NCBI GenBank assembly: GCA_015485845.1
Contig: WFSU01000116.1
Coordinates: 1 to 7,885, forward strand
Reading direction: 5' to 3'
Length of the DNA stretch: 7,885 nucleotides
Source of the DNA: Nitratifractor sp.
GTDB taxonomy: Bacteria; Campylobacterota; Campylobacteria; Campylobacterales; Sulfurovaceae
Shown: one piece after another, positions 1 to 5,226 of the stretch
Layout: each line of letters starts with the position of its first letter
Numbering within the stretch: position 1 is the stretch's first letter
Notes under the pieces: model-generated
Seen by the model: the letters and a program-made list of their open reading frames with translations, nothing else
The model's database searches: none
Told to the model about the DNA's origin: nothing
Position numbers and translations under genes: made by a program

Positions 1-150
1 ATCGACTACAAAAGCTCCCCCAAATACGCCACCCACCACCGCCAACAAGTCGCCCACTATGTCGAAGCGATTGAGAGCATCACCGGTAAACCGACAGAGG
101 GGAAGGTGGTGTATTTATTGGAGGATCGGGTGGAGGTGGTTGGGGCGTAA
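1..150 (+). CDS. RecB/AddA-type exonuclease, C-terminal end (partial)
   Basis: Only the last 49 residues are in the window and the 5' part is missing. The fragment opens with IDYKSS, which matches the motif of RecB-family PD-(D/E)XK nucleases in which the Asp and Lys (residues 2 and 4 here) belong to the catalytic centre. It is followed by QVAHY (residues 16-20), fitting the QxxxY helix that closes this nuclease fold. The usual short beta-rich tail (VVYLLEDRVEVV) then leads to a TAA stop. In Campylobacterota such a domain normally sits at the end of a UvrD-like helicase-nuclease (AddA/RecB type) that resects double-strand breaks, but a stand-alone nuclease cannot be excluded. The gene converges on hepT with only 4 bp between the stop codons, so no separate terminator fits there. 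Confidence 0.75.
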   Translation: MDYKSSPKYATHHRQQVAHYVEAIESITGKPTEGKVVYLLEDRVEVVGA

Positions 151-154
151 ATAT

Positions 155-523
155 TTACAAACTGTTATCAATCTCTTGCAAGGTGCTTTTCAAAACCGCT
201 ATTCTTTTCTCGCAAAGCCCAAAAACAGTCTCAGCATTCAAATCAAAATAGTGATGAGAAAGAACATCTCGAATCCCTGCAACTTTTTTCCACTCTACTT
301 GAGGATAATTTTTCAGCAGTGTTTTATCTGTGATTTTGTCTATCTGTTTTACGGCCTCACCGACAGCTATCAGCAGCATACAAATACTGTCAAGTAAAAT
401 CTGCCCCTCTTCCGTATCCAAAAAATCATCAACAGAGGTTACTTTTGCACACCTTTGTTTGATCTTTTCAGTTGCCTGAATCGTATCTTCCAGCACATCG
501 CGAAGCAAACTTTTATCATACAT
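155..523 (-). CDS. hepT: HepT-like HEPN-domain toxin (DUF86)
   Basis: This 122-residue, mostly helical protein has the length and composition of HEPN/DUF86 toxins. The key motif is RDVLSHHY at residues 85-92. R85 and H90 form the RX4H ribonuclease pair, and Y92 completes RX4HXY, the tyrosine that MntA-type antitoxins modify with AMP in characterised HepT-MntA pairs. Active members cleave RNA and stop growth; this activity is inferred here from the family. The start ATG overlaps the end of mntA by 8 bp, and an AAAGGG ribosome site lies 9 nt upstream inside mntA, so the two are almost certainly translated together from one mRNA. Base composition is more AT-rich than that of the ribosomal and pst genes, as expected for an acquired module. 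All motif residues are present, so the toxin looks intact. Confidence 0.9.
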   Translation of the reverse strand: MYDKSLLRDVLEDTIQATEKIKQRCAKVTSVDDFLDTEEGQILLDSICMLLIAVGEAVKQIDKITDKTLLKNYPQVEWKKVAGIRDVLSHHYFDLNAETVFGLCEKRIAVLKSTLQEIDNSL

Positions 524-809
524 AAATAGAATCCCTTTGAATTCTTGACAGTAACCTAGGGTTCATTCGCTTCCATAATGCTATCACATCGACTTGGGTA
601 TTGAACTTTTCTCTCAGATCCTGCATGATGCCCACCTGATTGAGCAAATCAGGTTTATCAAAATCCACCACCACATCTATGTCGCTGCCGTCATAAGCAT
701 CCCCCCGTGCATAGCTGCCAAATATGCCGAGTTTCTTGATACTGTATTCATCTTTTTTTAATGCTTTATACTCTTTCAAGTAGTTCAGTATCTCTTGTTG
801 AGTCAACAT
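516..809 (-). CDS. mntA: MntA-like nucleotidyltransferase antitoxin (MNT)
   Basis: This 97-residue minimal nucleotidyltransferase has the family signature GSX10DXD: G31-S32, then D43 and D45. A third likely metal-binding acid, D74, sits in QVDVIAL. In characterised systems MntA neutralises HepT by adding AMP units to the HEPN tyrosine, so it is an enzyme-type antitoxin rather than a simple binding partner. The frame stays open upstream to an ATG at 902. The start at 809 is preferred because AAGGA lies 6-7 nt before it, because the protein then begins at the usual family position, and because a strong extended -10 promoter (834-842) lies inside the would-be longer frame. The gene overlaps hepT by 8 bp (antitoxin first). 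Confidence 0.9.
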   Translation of the reverse strand: MLTQQEILNYLKEYKALKKDEYSIKKLGIFGSYARGDAYDGSDIDVVVDFDKPDLLNQVGIMQDLREKFNTQVDVIALWKRMNPRLLSRIQRDSIYV

Positions 810-833
810 GATTTTTCCTTCTGAAATATCCCC

Positions 834-842
834 ATTATACCA
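834..842 (-). promoter_or_regulatory. Extended -10 promoter of mntA-hepT
   Basis: On the minus strand the sequence TGGTATAAT is a TGn plus perfect TATAAT extended -10 element. The expected start point is near position 827, giving a leader of roughly 18 nt that carries the AAGGA site of mntA. No good -35 hexamer exists at the normal distance, which is common for extended -10 promoters and for Campylobacterota. Its position rules out the longer mntA reading frame that begins at 902. Confidence 0.65.
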
Positions 843-894
843 ACTCCATAATTTATCAATTCTTATGCCAAATACACAAATACACATAAGCATC

Positions 895-921
895 TGTTCC
901 ATATCGGGAGATAATGGAACA
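895..921. repeat. 8-bp inverted repeat between fic and mntA
   Basis: Perfect 8-bp arms TGTTCCAT (895-902) and ATGGAACA (914-921) surround an 11-nt loop in the gap between the fic stop and the mntA promoter. There is no run of T on either side, so it is not a standard terminator. It could be an operator upstream of the mntA promoter or an mRNA 3'-end hairpin for fic. A weaker AT-only hairpin (974-995, arms GATATAA/TTATATC) lies closer to the fic stop. Nothing else is supported in 843-1000. Confidence 0.35.
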
Positions 922-1000
922 AGGAGGCTATCCCCACTTCAATGTAGGTTCGACTCGACGTTCTGCACATAATGATATAATAATGTTTTTATATCGCCAT

Positions 1001-2113
1001 CTACTTCAACAACTCATAATACACCCCACGCCCACTACCAAAACTCTCCAAAATACCCTTTTCAACCAAATCACTCAGATCCCTGCTGGCGGTGATACGG
1101 TTGGTTTTGGCGATGTTCATGTATTTTTGAGCCCTCATGCCGCCCTCGAATGGTTCGGGCAGAGCAGAGAGCATCTTGAGGATCACTTTTTTCTGCCTTG
1201 GGTTGAGGGTGGTTTCTTTGTGTCTGTCCCAGAATCTGGCTTTGGTTTTGATCGCTTCGACACGTACGAGAGTATCGTCTATGGACTGCTCCAGCAGCAT
1301 GACAAACCACTCAGTCCAAAGCGTAATATCCTGATCGGTACGCACACACACCCTGTCGAGGACATCATAGTATGCTTTTCTGTTTTGGTAAATCATTGTG
1401 GAGATCGAGTAAAAGTTCCCGTTGGCTAGATGGGCTTTGGCCAGGACATAATCCGTAATCGCTCGGGCAATCCTGCCGTTGCCATCATCAAACGGATGGA
1501 TCAGGACAAAATAGAGATGCGCCACGATGGCTTTGTAGATACCGGGAGTTTCATCGTCCCGGTTGAGCCATGCAAAAAAAGCATCCATCAACGACGCCAC
1601 CTCACCTGAGGGCGGTGCGGCATAGTGGATCGTTTCTTTGTTCCATGCGCCCGAGACGATCTGTATCGCTTCGACATCGGTTCGGAAAGCACCTACCGTG
1701 ATTTCTCTCAGCCCGCCTCCATGGACAAACAACGCCCTGTGCCAGGACAGTACCCTCTCTTGAGTCAAGGGTTCAAGATTGGTCTTGGCATCGAGCATCA
1801 CTTCGATCAGGGCATCAGACTCCTGAGTGTAGCTGTAGTCATCTTCCAATCCCAGTTTCAACAGTTTATTGATGGACGATCGTACCGAAGATCGCTGTAG
1901 CAATTCCCCCTCTATGGCTGTCGTCGAGAGGGCTTCATCCATCAGGACATTCAGCATCAGCTCGCTGTAGCTCTCTCGGTTGAGGAGCTCTTCGATCATT
2001 TTGAGCTGGCCAAACTTGTAGTAGAGACTATCCAAAGCTGCTTCATTGTAGACAAAGTGAGGGAAGTTCGCACCCTCCCAAATCCATTGTTTATGCTCTT
2101 GATACGTTTTCAT
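1001..2113 (-). CDS. Fic-family AMP-transferase with C-terminal winged helix
   Basis: This 370-residue protein has the complete Fic core HPFDDGNGRIAR at residues 206-217, with catalytic H206, the phosphate-binding GNGR loop and the final Arg. Such enzymes normally transfer AMP from ATP to a hydroxyl side chain on a target protein. An inhibitory-helix motif (S/T)xxxE(G/N) is present as TTAIEG, with E68 expected to block ATP binding; its N-terminal place makes this a class II, self-inhibited Fic. The first 40 residues (WIWEGANFPHFVYNEAAL) resemble the DUF4172 N-terminal domain that often precedes Fic. Residues about 330-370 look like a winged helix (MNIAKTNRITASRDLSDLVEKG), suggesting DNA binding and self-regulation. 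No Shine-Dalgarno sequence precedes the ATG at 2113, so translation may be weak. The target protein cannot be told from the sequence. There is no Fic-type antitoxin partner beside it; the next gene downstream is mntA. Confidence 0.92.
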   Translation of the reverse strand: MKTYQEHKQWIWEGANFPHFVYNEAALDSLYYKFGQLKMIEELLNRESYSELMLNVLMDEALSTTAIEGELLQRSSVRSSINKLLKLGLEDDYSYTQESDALIEVMLDAKTNLEPLTQERVLSWHRALFVHGGGLREITVGAFRTDVEAIQIVSGAWNKETIHYAAPPSGEVASLMDAFFAWLNRDDETPGIYKAIVAHLYFVLIHPFDDGNGRIARAITDYVLAKAHLANGNFYSISTMIYQNRKAYYDVLDRVCVRTDQDITLWTEWFVMLLEQSIDDTLVRVEAIKTKARFWDRHKETTLNPRQKKVILKMLSALPEPFEGGMRAQKYMNIAKTNRITASRDLSDLVEKGILESFGSGRGVYYELLK

Positions 2114-2161
2114 GGTGTAATTGTATCATTTTTTGATGCATTTTTCTTGAAAAACGTATCA
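2100..2161. promoter_or_regulatory. Candidate fic operator: 11-bp inverted repeat across the start codon
   Basis: Perfect arms TGATACGTTTT (2100-2110) and AAAACGTATCA (2151-2161) bracket the fic ATG (2111-2113). A third copy of the core, GTATCAT, lies at 2123-2129 in the same orientation as the copy at 2156-2162, 33 bp away or about three helical turns. The outer arm overlaps the predicted fic -10 box. The arrangement suits looping by a dimeric repressor, most simply the winged-helix end of Fic itself; that link is an inference. Confidence 0.5.
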
Positions 2162-2187
2162 TAGCCTTAAATATTCCTGAATTTCAA
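2158..2187 (-). promoter_or_regulatory. Predicted fic promoter
   Basis: On the minus strand TTGAAA (2187-2182) and TATGAT (2163-2158) are separated by 18 bp, giving a start point near 2151 and a leader of about 38 nt before the fic ATG. The -10 box overlaps the outer arm of the inverted repeat at 2151-2161, so a protein bound there would block transcription. The -35 box shares the intergenic space with the divergent rplM promoter. Confidence 0.5.
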
Positions 2188-2205
2188 TACAATTTAAGAT
2201 TAACC

Positions 2206-2214
2206 TGCTACAAT
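2206..2214 (+). promoter_or_regulatory. Extended -10 promoter of rplM-rpsI
   Basis: TGCTACAAT is an extended -10 element (TGn plus TACAAT). It puts the start point near 2221 and leaves about 40 nt of leader before the rplM ATG. No convincing -35 hexamer is seen. It diverges from the fic promoter in a shared 148-bp gap. Confidence 0.5.
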
Positions 2215-2261
2215 CCCATCCACCAAAGCACACCGCTTTAAAAATAACAAGGAAACGCATC

Positions 2262-2687
2262 ATGAAAATGACCAAAGTCACCAAGCCTTTTGAGGTCGAG
2301 CGCGACTGGATCTTGATCGATGCCGAGGGGCAGACCTTCGGACGGATCTTGACTCAGGCAGCTACGTATCTGCGCGGCAAGCACAAGCCCAGCTTTACTC
2401 CCAACGTCGATTGCGGCGATTATGTCGTCATCATCAACGCTAAAAAAGCCATCTTCTCCGGAAACAAACTCGACTCCAAAGAGTACTTCCGCCACAGTGG
2501 ATACTTCGGAAGCACCAAGAGCACCAAGCTCTCCGACATGCTCGAAAACCACACCGAGAAGCTCTACCGTCTCGCAGTACGCGGGATGCTCCCCAAGACC
2601 TCTCTCGGCAAGCAGATGATCAAGAAACTCAAAGTCTACGAAGGTGCCGAGCACCCTCACACAGCTCAGATCGGTAAAGGAAACTAA
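2262..2687 (+). CDS. rplM: 50S ribosomal protein L13
   Basis: At 141 residues it has the normal bacterial L13 length. Landmarks are RGKHKPSFTPNVDCGDYVVIINA (about residues 38-60), the RHSGYFG segment (77-83) and the L13 signature region around VRGMLPKTSLGKQMIKKLKVY (106-126), ending in the AEHPHTAQ tail. L13 binds 23S rRNA early in large-subunit assembly. The start at 2262 is chosen because AAGGA (2249-2253) is 8 nt upstream; the second Met at residue 3 would be too far away. The gene is followed after 2 nt by rpsI, the usual two-gene operon in bacteria. The sequence resembles Campylobacterota L13 most closely, as judged from memory. Confidence 0.98.
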   Translation: MKMTKVTKPFEVERDWILIDAEGQTFGRILTQAATYLRGKHKPSFTPNVDCGDYVVIINAKKAIFSGNKLDSKEYFRHSGYFGSTKSTKLSDMLENHTEKLYRLAVRGMLPKTSLGKQMIKKLKVYEGAEHPHTAQIGKGN

Positions 2688-2689
2688 AC

Positions 2690-3079
2690 ATGGCAACAGT
2701 CTACGCAACAGGTAAACGTAAAAGAGCGATCGCCAAAGTCTGGCTCACGCCCGGTGCCGGTGAAATGAGCATCAACGGCCTCACCCTCGACCAATGGCTC
2801 GGCGGTCACGAGACCCTCAAGATGAAAGTCCGCCTCCCCCTCGAAGCCACCAAGCAACTCGAAGCGGTCACCATCAAAGCCACCACCCTCGGCGGCGGAT
2901 ACAGCGCTCAGGCCGATGCGCTCAAGCACGGCATCACCAAAGCCCTCGTCGAGTACGAGCCCAGCTTCCGCGCTATTCTCAAGCCCATGGGGCTGCTCAC
3001 CCGCGACTCTCGTGTCGTCGAGCGTAAAAAATACGGTAAGAAAAAAGCCCGCCGTTCACCTCAGTTCTCCAAGCGTTAA
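2690..3079 (+). CDS. rpsI: 30S ribosomal protein S9
   Basis: At 129 residues it has the usual S9 size. It shows the typical start ATVYATGKRKRAIA, the family signature GGGYSAQADALKHGITKAL (residues 68-86) and the very basic end KKKARRSPQFSKR. The final SKR is the conserved tail that reaches the ribosomal P site and touches tRNA. AAAGGA (2676-2681) lies 8 nt before the ATG within the last codons of rplM, and only 2 nt separate the genes, so translation is coupled. GC content is high and matches rplM, in contrast to the AT-rich DNA that begins about 130 bp downstream. Confidence 0.98.
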   Translation: MATVYATGKRKRAIAKVWLTPGAGEMSINGLTLDQWLGGHETLKMKVRLPLEATKQLEAVTIKATTLGGGYSAQADALKHGITKALVEYEPSFRAILKPMGLLTRDSRVVERKKYGKKKARRSPQFSKR

Positions 3080-3080
3080 T

Positions 3081-3102
3081 CGGCGCGTTTTCTCCTGCGC
3101 CG
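3081..3102 (+). terminator. Possible rpsI 3' hairpin
   Basis: CGGCGC (3081-3086) and GCGCCG (3097-3102) form a perfect 6-bp GC stem with a 10-nt loop directly after the rpsI stop. No clean T run follows, so it may be a weak or factor-dependent end, or an mRNA-stabilising hairpin, rather than a true intrinsic terminator. Confidence 0.35.
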
Positions 3103-3125
3103 CCTGGCGTGGGGATTTCACCTTT

Positions 3126-3213
3126 TCACTCGAACTCTATTACACTTTCCCCCTATCCTTTTATCGTGTTCTTCATTGCCTGATACCCGTAATAGTATTC
3201 ACTATTTTTGTGC
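3126..3213 (-). pseudogene. Displaced remnant of a pstB 3' end
   Basis: Hand alignment of 3126-3187 with the real pstB end (4533-4593) gives about 47 matching positions of 62, with one 1-bp gap and the stop codon aligned. Weaker similarity continues to about 3213. Read on the minus strand, the remnant encodes RVSGNEEHDKRIG and then, after removing one extra G in the G run at about 3149-3153, ESVIEFE-stop. Intact PstB has LVSHDEVQVKRIGERVIELR-stop. In-frame stops just upstream show that it is dead. It has the same orientation as pstB, so the two copies form a direct repeat around the genes at 3361-4528. It could instead be the end of a lost paralogous ABC ATPase gene. Confidence 0.6.
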
Positions 3214-3253
3214 GATCAAAAACCAAATGCAAAACGAAACAAATTTTGTAAGA

Positions 3254-3259
3254 TATAAT
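3254..3259 (+). promoter_or_regulatory. Possible distal promoter, TATAAT
   Basis: A perfect TATAAT follows TTTTGTAAGA in AT-rich DNA, a layout common in Campylobacterota promoters, but there is no clear -35. It would give a leader of about 95 nt to the gene at 3361. AT-rich DNA makes chance matches likely. Confidence 0.25.
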
Positions 3260-3311
3260 CACCGACAACCCCTTTAAAGCTTCTGTTACTGGATAATAAA
3301 AGCTAGCATTT

Positions 3312-3357
3312 ATACTTTTTTAGTATAATTCTATTATATAAAATACTAAAAAGGTAT
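3312..3357 (+). promoter_or_regulatory. Promoter with two operator-like palindromes upstream of the gene at 3361
   Basis: TATAAT at 3324-3329 is a perfect -10 box, giving a start near 3336. Two 15-bp elements of one design flank it: ATACT-N5-AGTAT (3312-3326) and ATACT-N5-GGTAT (3343-3357). Their centres are 31 bp apart, about three helical turns. The first overlaps the -10 box and the second covers the ribosome site (AAAGG, 6 nt before the ATG). This suits autorepression by the downstream helix-turn-helix protein, which is an inference. Confidence 0.5.
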
Positions 3358-3360
3358 ATT

Positions 3361-3912
3361 ATGGTTGATTCGATGAGATTACTATTTAACAAAATTCCTT
3401 ATGAAATTAGAAGAGAAGATTTATCACACATTGATGCGAAAGAGATTGAAAATTTTCTACTTGACGCTTTCCCAGAAAGTCTTGTTGGGATCAATGACAT
3501 TTCAAGGGTTTATGTTGATAATAAATATAATCCACAGACTATAATTGTAGAAACATTTAAAAACATTAAAAGTCAAGAAAATATAGTCACGGTCAATTGG
3601 GGGGATTTACAAGATCAAGACGGTGCCCCTGTGCCAATTTGGATTAATTACATTGAGACTGATATTTTACCAGAAATAAATATTATAAAAAAAACTTGTA
3701 TCGACTTAGGCTATAGTCAAAACGAACTTGCATACATTCTAGGTGTCAAAGATCAAAGTCTAAGAAATATGATTTCTAAAAATAAATTTACTACGCAAAT
3801 TATCAGGTCAATTAATTTGCTAATTGAAAATCATAAATTAAAACATGAGATAGAAGAGTATTCTGCCTTCAAACAAAGTCTACAGAAATTTATTCAACCC
3901 ATTTCAGAATAA
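3361..3912 (+). CDS. Unrecognised protein with predicted C-terminal helix-turn-helix
   Basis: I do not recognise this 183-residue protein. The N-terminal two thirds look like an alpha/beta domain with strands around VYVDN, TIIVETF and IVTVNW, an acidic loop (WGDLQDQDG, 80-88) and no known catalytic motif. Residues about 115-150 (LGYSQNELAYILGVKDQSLRNMISK) fit an XRE-like helix-turn-helix: SQNELAYILG as the second helix and KDQSLRNMI as the recognition helix. The tail (about 152-176) is a charged helix that may dimerise. No signal peptide or membrane segment is seen. AAAGG lies 6 nt before the ATG at 3361. The gene is far more AT-rich than rpsI and pst, pointing to acquisition. It stands between a pstB remnant and yefM-yoeB, in the same direction as the latter and about 100 bp away. 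A transcriptional regulator is the most cautious reading; an antitoxin or phage-type repressor is also possible. Confidence 0.7.
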   Translation: MVDSMRLLFNKIPYEIRREDLSHIDAKEIENFLLDAFPESLVGINDISRVYVDNKYNPQTIIVETFKNIKSQENIVTVNWGDLQDQDGAPVPIWINYIETDILPEINIIKKTCIDLGYSQNELAYILGVKDQSLRNMISKNKFTTQIIRSINLLIENHKLKHEIEEYSAFKQSLQKFIQPISE

Positions 3913-3970
3913 CAAAATATACTGGGGATGGAACAAAAAGTCGAGAATACGATTTATAAAGTCCTTCTAA

Positions 3971-3995
3971 TAAAATATGTACTAAAATATGTACA
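3971..3995 (+). promoter_or_regulatory. yefM-yoeB operator and promoter region (tandem 12-bp repeat)
   Basis: TAAAATATGTAC occurs twice in perfect tandem (3971-3982 and 3983-3994). This places TGTACT (3978-3983) and TGTACA (3990-3995) exactly 12 bp apart centre to centre. The YefM operator of E. coli is known to contain two palindromes with TGTACA cores 12 bp apart, so this is very probably the autoregulatory site. Each repeat also contains TAAAAT, which could serve as a -10 box that YefM-YoeB binding would cover. Confidence 0.65.
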
Positions 3996-4011
3996 CATTC
4001 AAGGAGTTCTC

Positions 4012-4266
4012 ATGCAAACCATGACCTTTTCACAAACGCGACAGCATCTCGCTTCTGCTTTTGATGCTGTGGTGCAGAATGCCGCTCCCATCCTCGTCAC
4101 GCGCCAAAACAAAGAGCCGGTCGTTCTCGTCTCTTTGCAAGACTATCGTGCAATGGAGGAGACCATGTATCTGATGCAGAGTGCGGCCAACGCCAAACGT
4201 CTCAACCGCTCCATCCGGCAGCTCGAAACCGGCCAGGGGCAAGCGCACACCTTGATCGAAGATTGA
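4012..4266 (+). CDS. yefM: YefM antitoxin (Phd/YefM family)
   Basis: This 84-residue antitoxin matches YefM in size and layout. The N-terminal dimer and DNA-binding part reads TMTFSQTRQHLASAFDAVVQNAAPILVTRQNKEPVVLVSLQDYRAMEETMYLM. It is followed by the toxin-binding tail (AANAKRLNRSIRQLETG), which is usually unfolded until YoeB is bound. The antitoxin masks the YoeB active site and represses the operon together with it. The frame is open further upstream to an ATG at 3928, but AAGGAG (4001-4006) sits 5 nt before the ATG at 4012 and family length agrees, so 4012 is used. The predicted operator at 3978-3995 lies within the rejected extension. yoeB begins 4 nt after its stop. Confidence 0.93.
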   Translation: MQTMTFSQTRQHLASAFDAVVQNAAPILVTRQNKEPVVLVSLQDYRAMEETMYLMQSAANAKRLNRSIRQLETGQGQAHTLIED

Positions 4267-4270
4267 TGAA

Positions 4271-4528
4271 ATGATTTACACTTTTTCGGATGATGCTTGG
4301 GAAGATTATCTCTACTGGCAGGCGCACGACAAAAAAATCCTCCGCAAGATCAACCGCCTCATCAAAGAGATCGCACGCAGTCCGTTTGAAGGGATTGGCG
4401 ACCCCGAGCCTCTCAAACACAACTGGTCGGGCTACTGGTCACGGCGCATCACCATCGAACACCGCATTGTCTATCGTATCCAAGGTGGCACGCTCCTGAT
4501 CGCTCAGTGTCGATACCATTACAAATAA
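4271..4528 (+). CDS. yoeB: YoeB toxin, ribosome-dependent mRNA interferase
   Basis: This 85-residue protein aligns with E. coli YoeB over its whole length. Shared blocks are DYLYWQ (12-17), FEGIGDPEPLKHN (39-51), SGYWSRRI (53-60), EHRIVY (63-68) and CRYHY (80-84). The catalytic residues known from E. coli are all kept at the same numbers: E46, R65 and H83. The toxin cuts mRNA in the ribosomal A site and arrests growth when YefM is degraded. The start follows the yefM stop by 4 nt with only a poor ribosome site, so it probably depends on translation of yefM. The gene converges on pstB with a 4-bp gap between stop codons and no room for a terminator, so read-through antisense to pstB is possible. 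Confidence 0.96.
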   Translation: MIYTFSDDAWEDYLYWQAHDKKILRKINRLIKEIARSPFEGIGDPEPLKHNWSGYWSRRITIEHRIVYRIQGGTLLIAQCRYHYK

Positions 4529-4532
4529 ACTT

Positions 4533-5201
4533 TCACCTCAACTCTATTACTCTCTCCCCTATCCTTTTCACCTGCACTTCATCGTGCGATACCAACAGCA
4601 ATGTCCGCTCCTCTTTGAGCCGCAGTAGCAATGCCTCGATCCGCTCAGTCGCTACCGGATCAAGAGACGCAGTGGGCTCATCGAGAAGCAACACCGTCGG
4701 CTCAAGGATAAGCGCACGAGCGATAGCCAGACGCTGTTTCTGCCCCTGAGAGAGGATCTGTGCCGGAGCGTCGAGGCGGGCGTGGACTTCATCATAGAGT
4801 CCGACTGCTTCAAGGGCAACGCGGACACGCTCGGTGATCATGCTCCGATCCCGTTCTCCGGCCAGCCGCAAGCCAAAGGCTACATTGGCCGCGATGCTCA
4901 TCGGCAGAACGGTAGGCGACTGGAAAATATACGCCACCTGCCGCCGGAGGGCATGGACATCCAGCGTCGGATCGTACACATCCCGTACTACCCCATCGAC
5001 ACGCGCCTCGATCGTCCCGGTGTGCCAAAAAGGGGTCTCCTCCACCTCGTGCAGCCGATTGATCGCCTTGAGCAGAGAAGTTTTGCCTCGACCCGAAGGT
5101 GCTGCGATGACCGTAATCTCCCCCGGATGGGCTTCGAAAGAGAGATCTTCGACGATGGGGGTTGACTCGTAGCCGAAGGCGAGATTGGTGATGCGCAACA
5201 T
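4533..5201 (-). CDS. pstB: Phosphate ABC transporter ATP-binding protein PstB
   Basis: This 222-residue ABC ATPase has the Walker A region APSGRGKT (34-41), Q-loop Q94 in YIFQSPTVLPMSI, signature LSQGQ (150-154), Walker B LLLDEP (171-176) and H-loop H206. FQSPTVLPMSIAANVAFGLR closely follows the PstB pattern, and its place after pstS, pstC and pstA supports the call. It hydrolyses ATP to drive phosphate import at the inner membrane. A GTG two codons earlier is rejected because AAGGA (5210-5214) is 8 nt from the ATG at 5201 but only 2 nt from the GTG. Two departures stand out: the first Walker A glycine is Ala (A34), and the signature has Gln where LSGGQ has Gly (Q152). It is also shorter than the roughly 250-residue standard PstB. 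Its 3' end is duplicated, in decayed form, at 3126-3213. Confidence 0.88.
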   Translation of the reverse strand: MLRITNLAFGYESTPIVEDLSFEAHPGEITVIAAPSGRGKTSLLKAINRLHEVEETPFWHTGTIEARVDGVVRDVYDPTLDVHALRRQVAYIFQSPTVLPMSIAANVAFGLRLAGERDRSMITERVRVALEAVGLYDEVHARLDAPAQILSQGQKQRLAIARALILEPTVLLLDEPTASLDPVATERIEALLLRLKEERTLLLVSHDEVQVKRIGERVIELR

Positions 5202-5226
5202 GGGCACGTTCCTTTTGTGTTAAATT

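Noticed and set aside
810..902. N-terminal extension of mntA to the ATG at 902
   Set aside because: No ribosome site is present there, and the strong extended -10 promoter at 834-842 lies inside the extension; 809 has a good AAGGA.
940..966. Possible tRNA 3' fragment (GTAGGTTCGACTC)
   Set aside because: The T-loop-like string is present but the flanking bases do not form a T stem or acceptor stem and no CCA follows, so it is most likely chance.
914..1429. Open frame of 171 codons on the plus strand
   Set aside because: It lies almost entirely opposite fic, which has clear Fic and winged-helix motifs; the plus-strand product resembles nothing known.
3254..3360. Small regulatory RNA between the pstB remnant and the gene at 3361
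   Set aside because: A TATAAT exists, but no stable hairpin with a T run follows, so there is no support beyond a possible promoter.
3928..4011. Longer YefM starting at 3928
   Set aside because: It would place the operator and promoter inside the coding region; 4012 has a strong AAGGAG and gives the normal family length.
5202..5207. GTG start for pstB at 5207
   Set aside because: The ribosome site would be only 2 nt away; it is 8 nt from the ATG at 5201.
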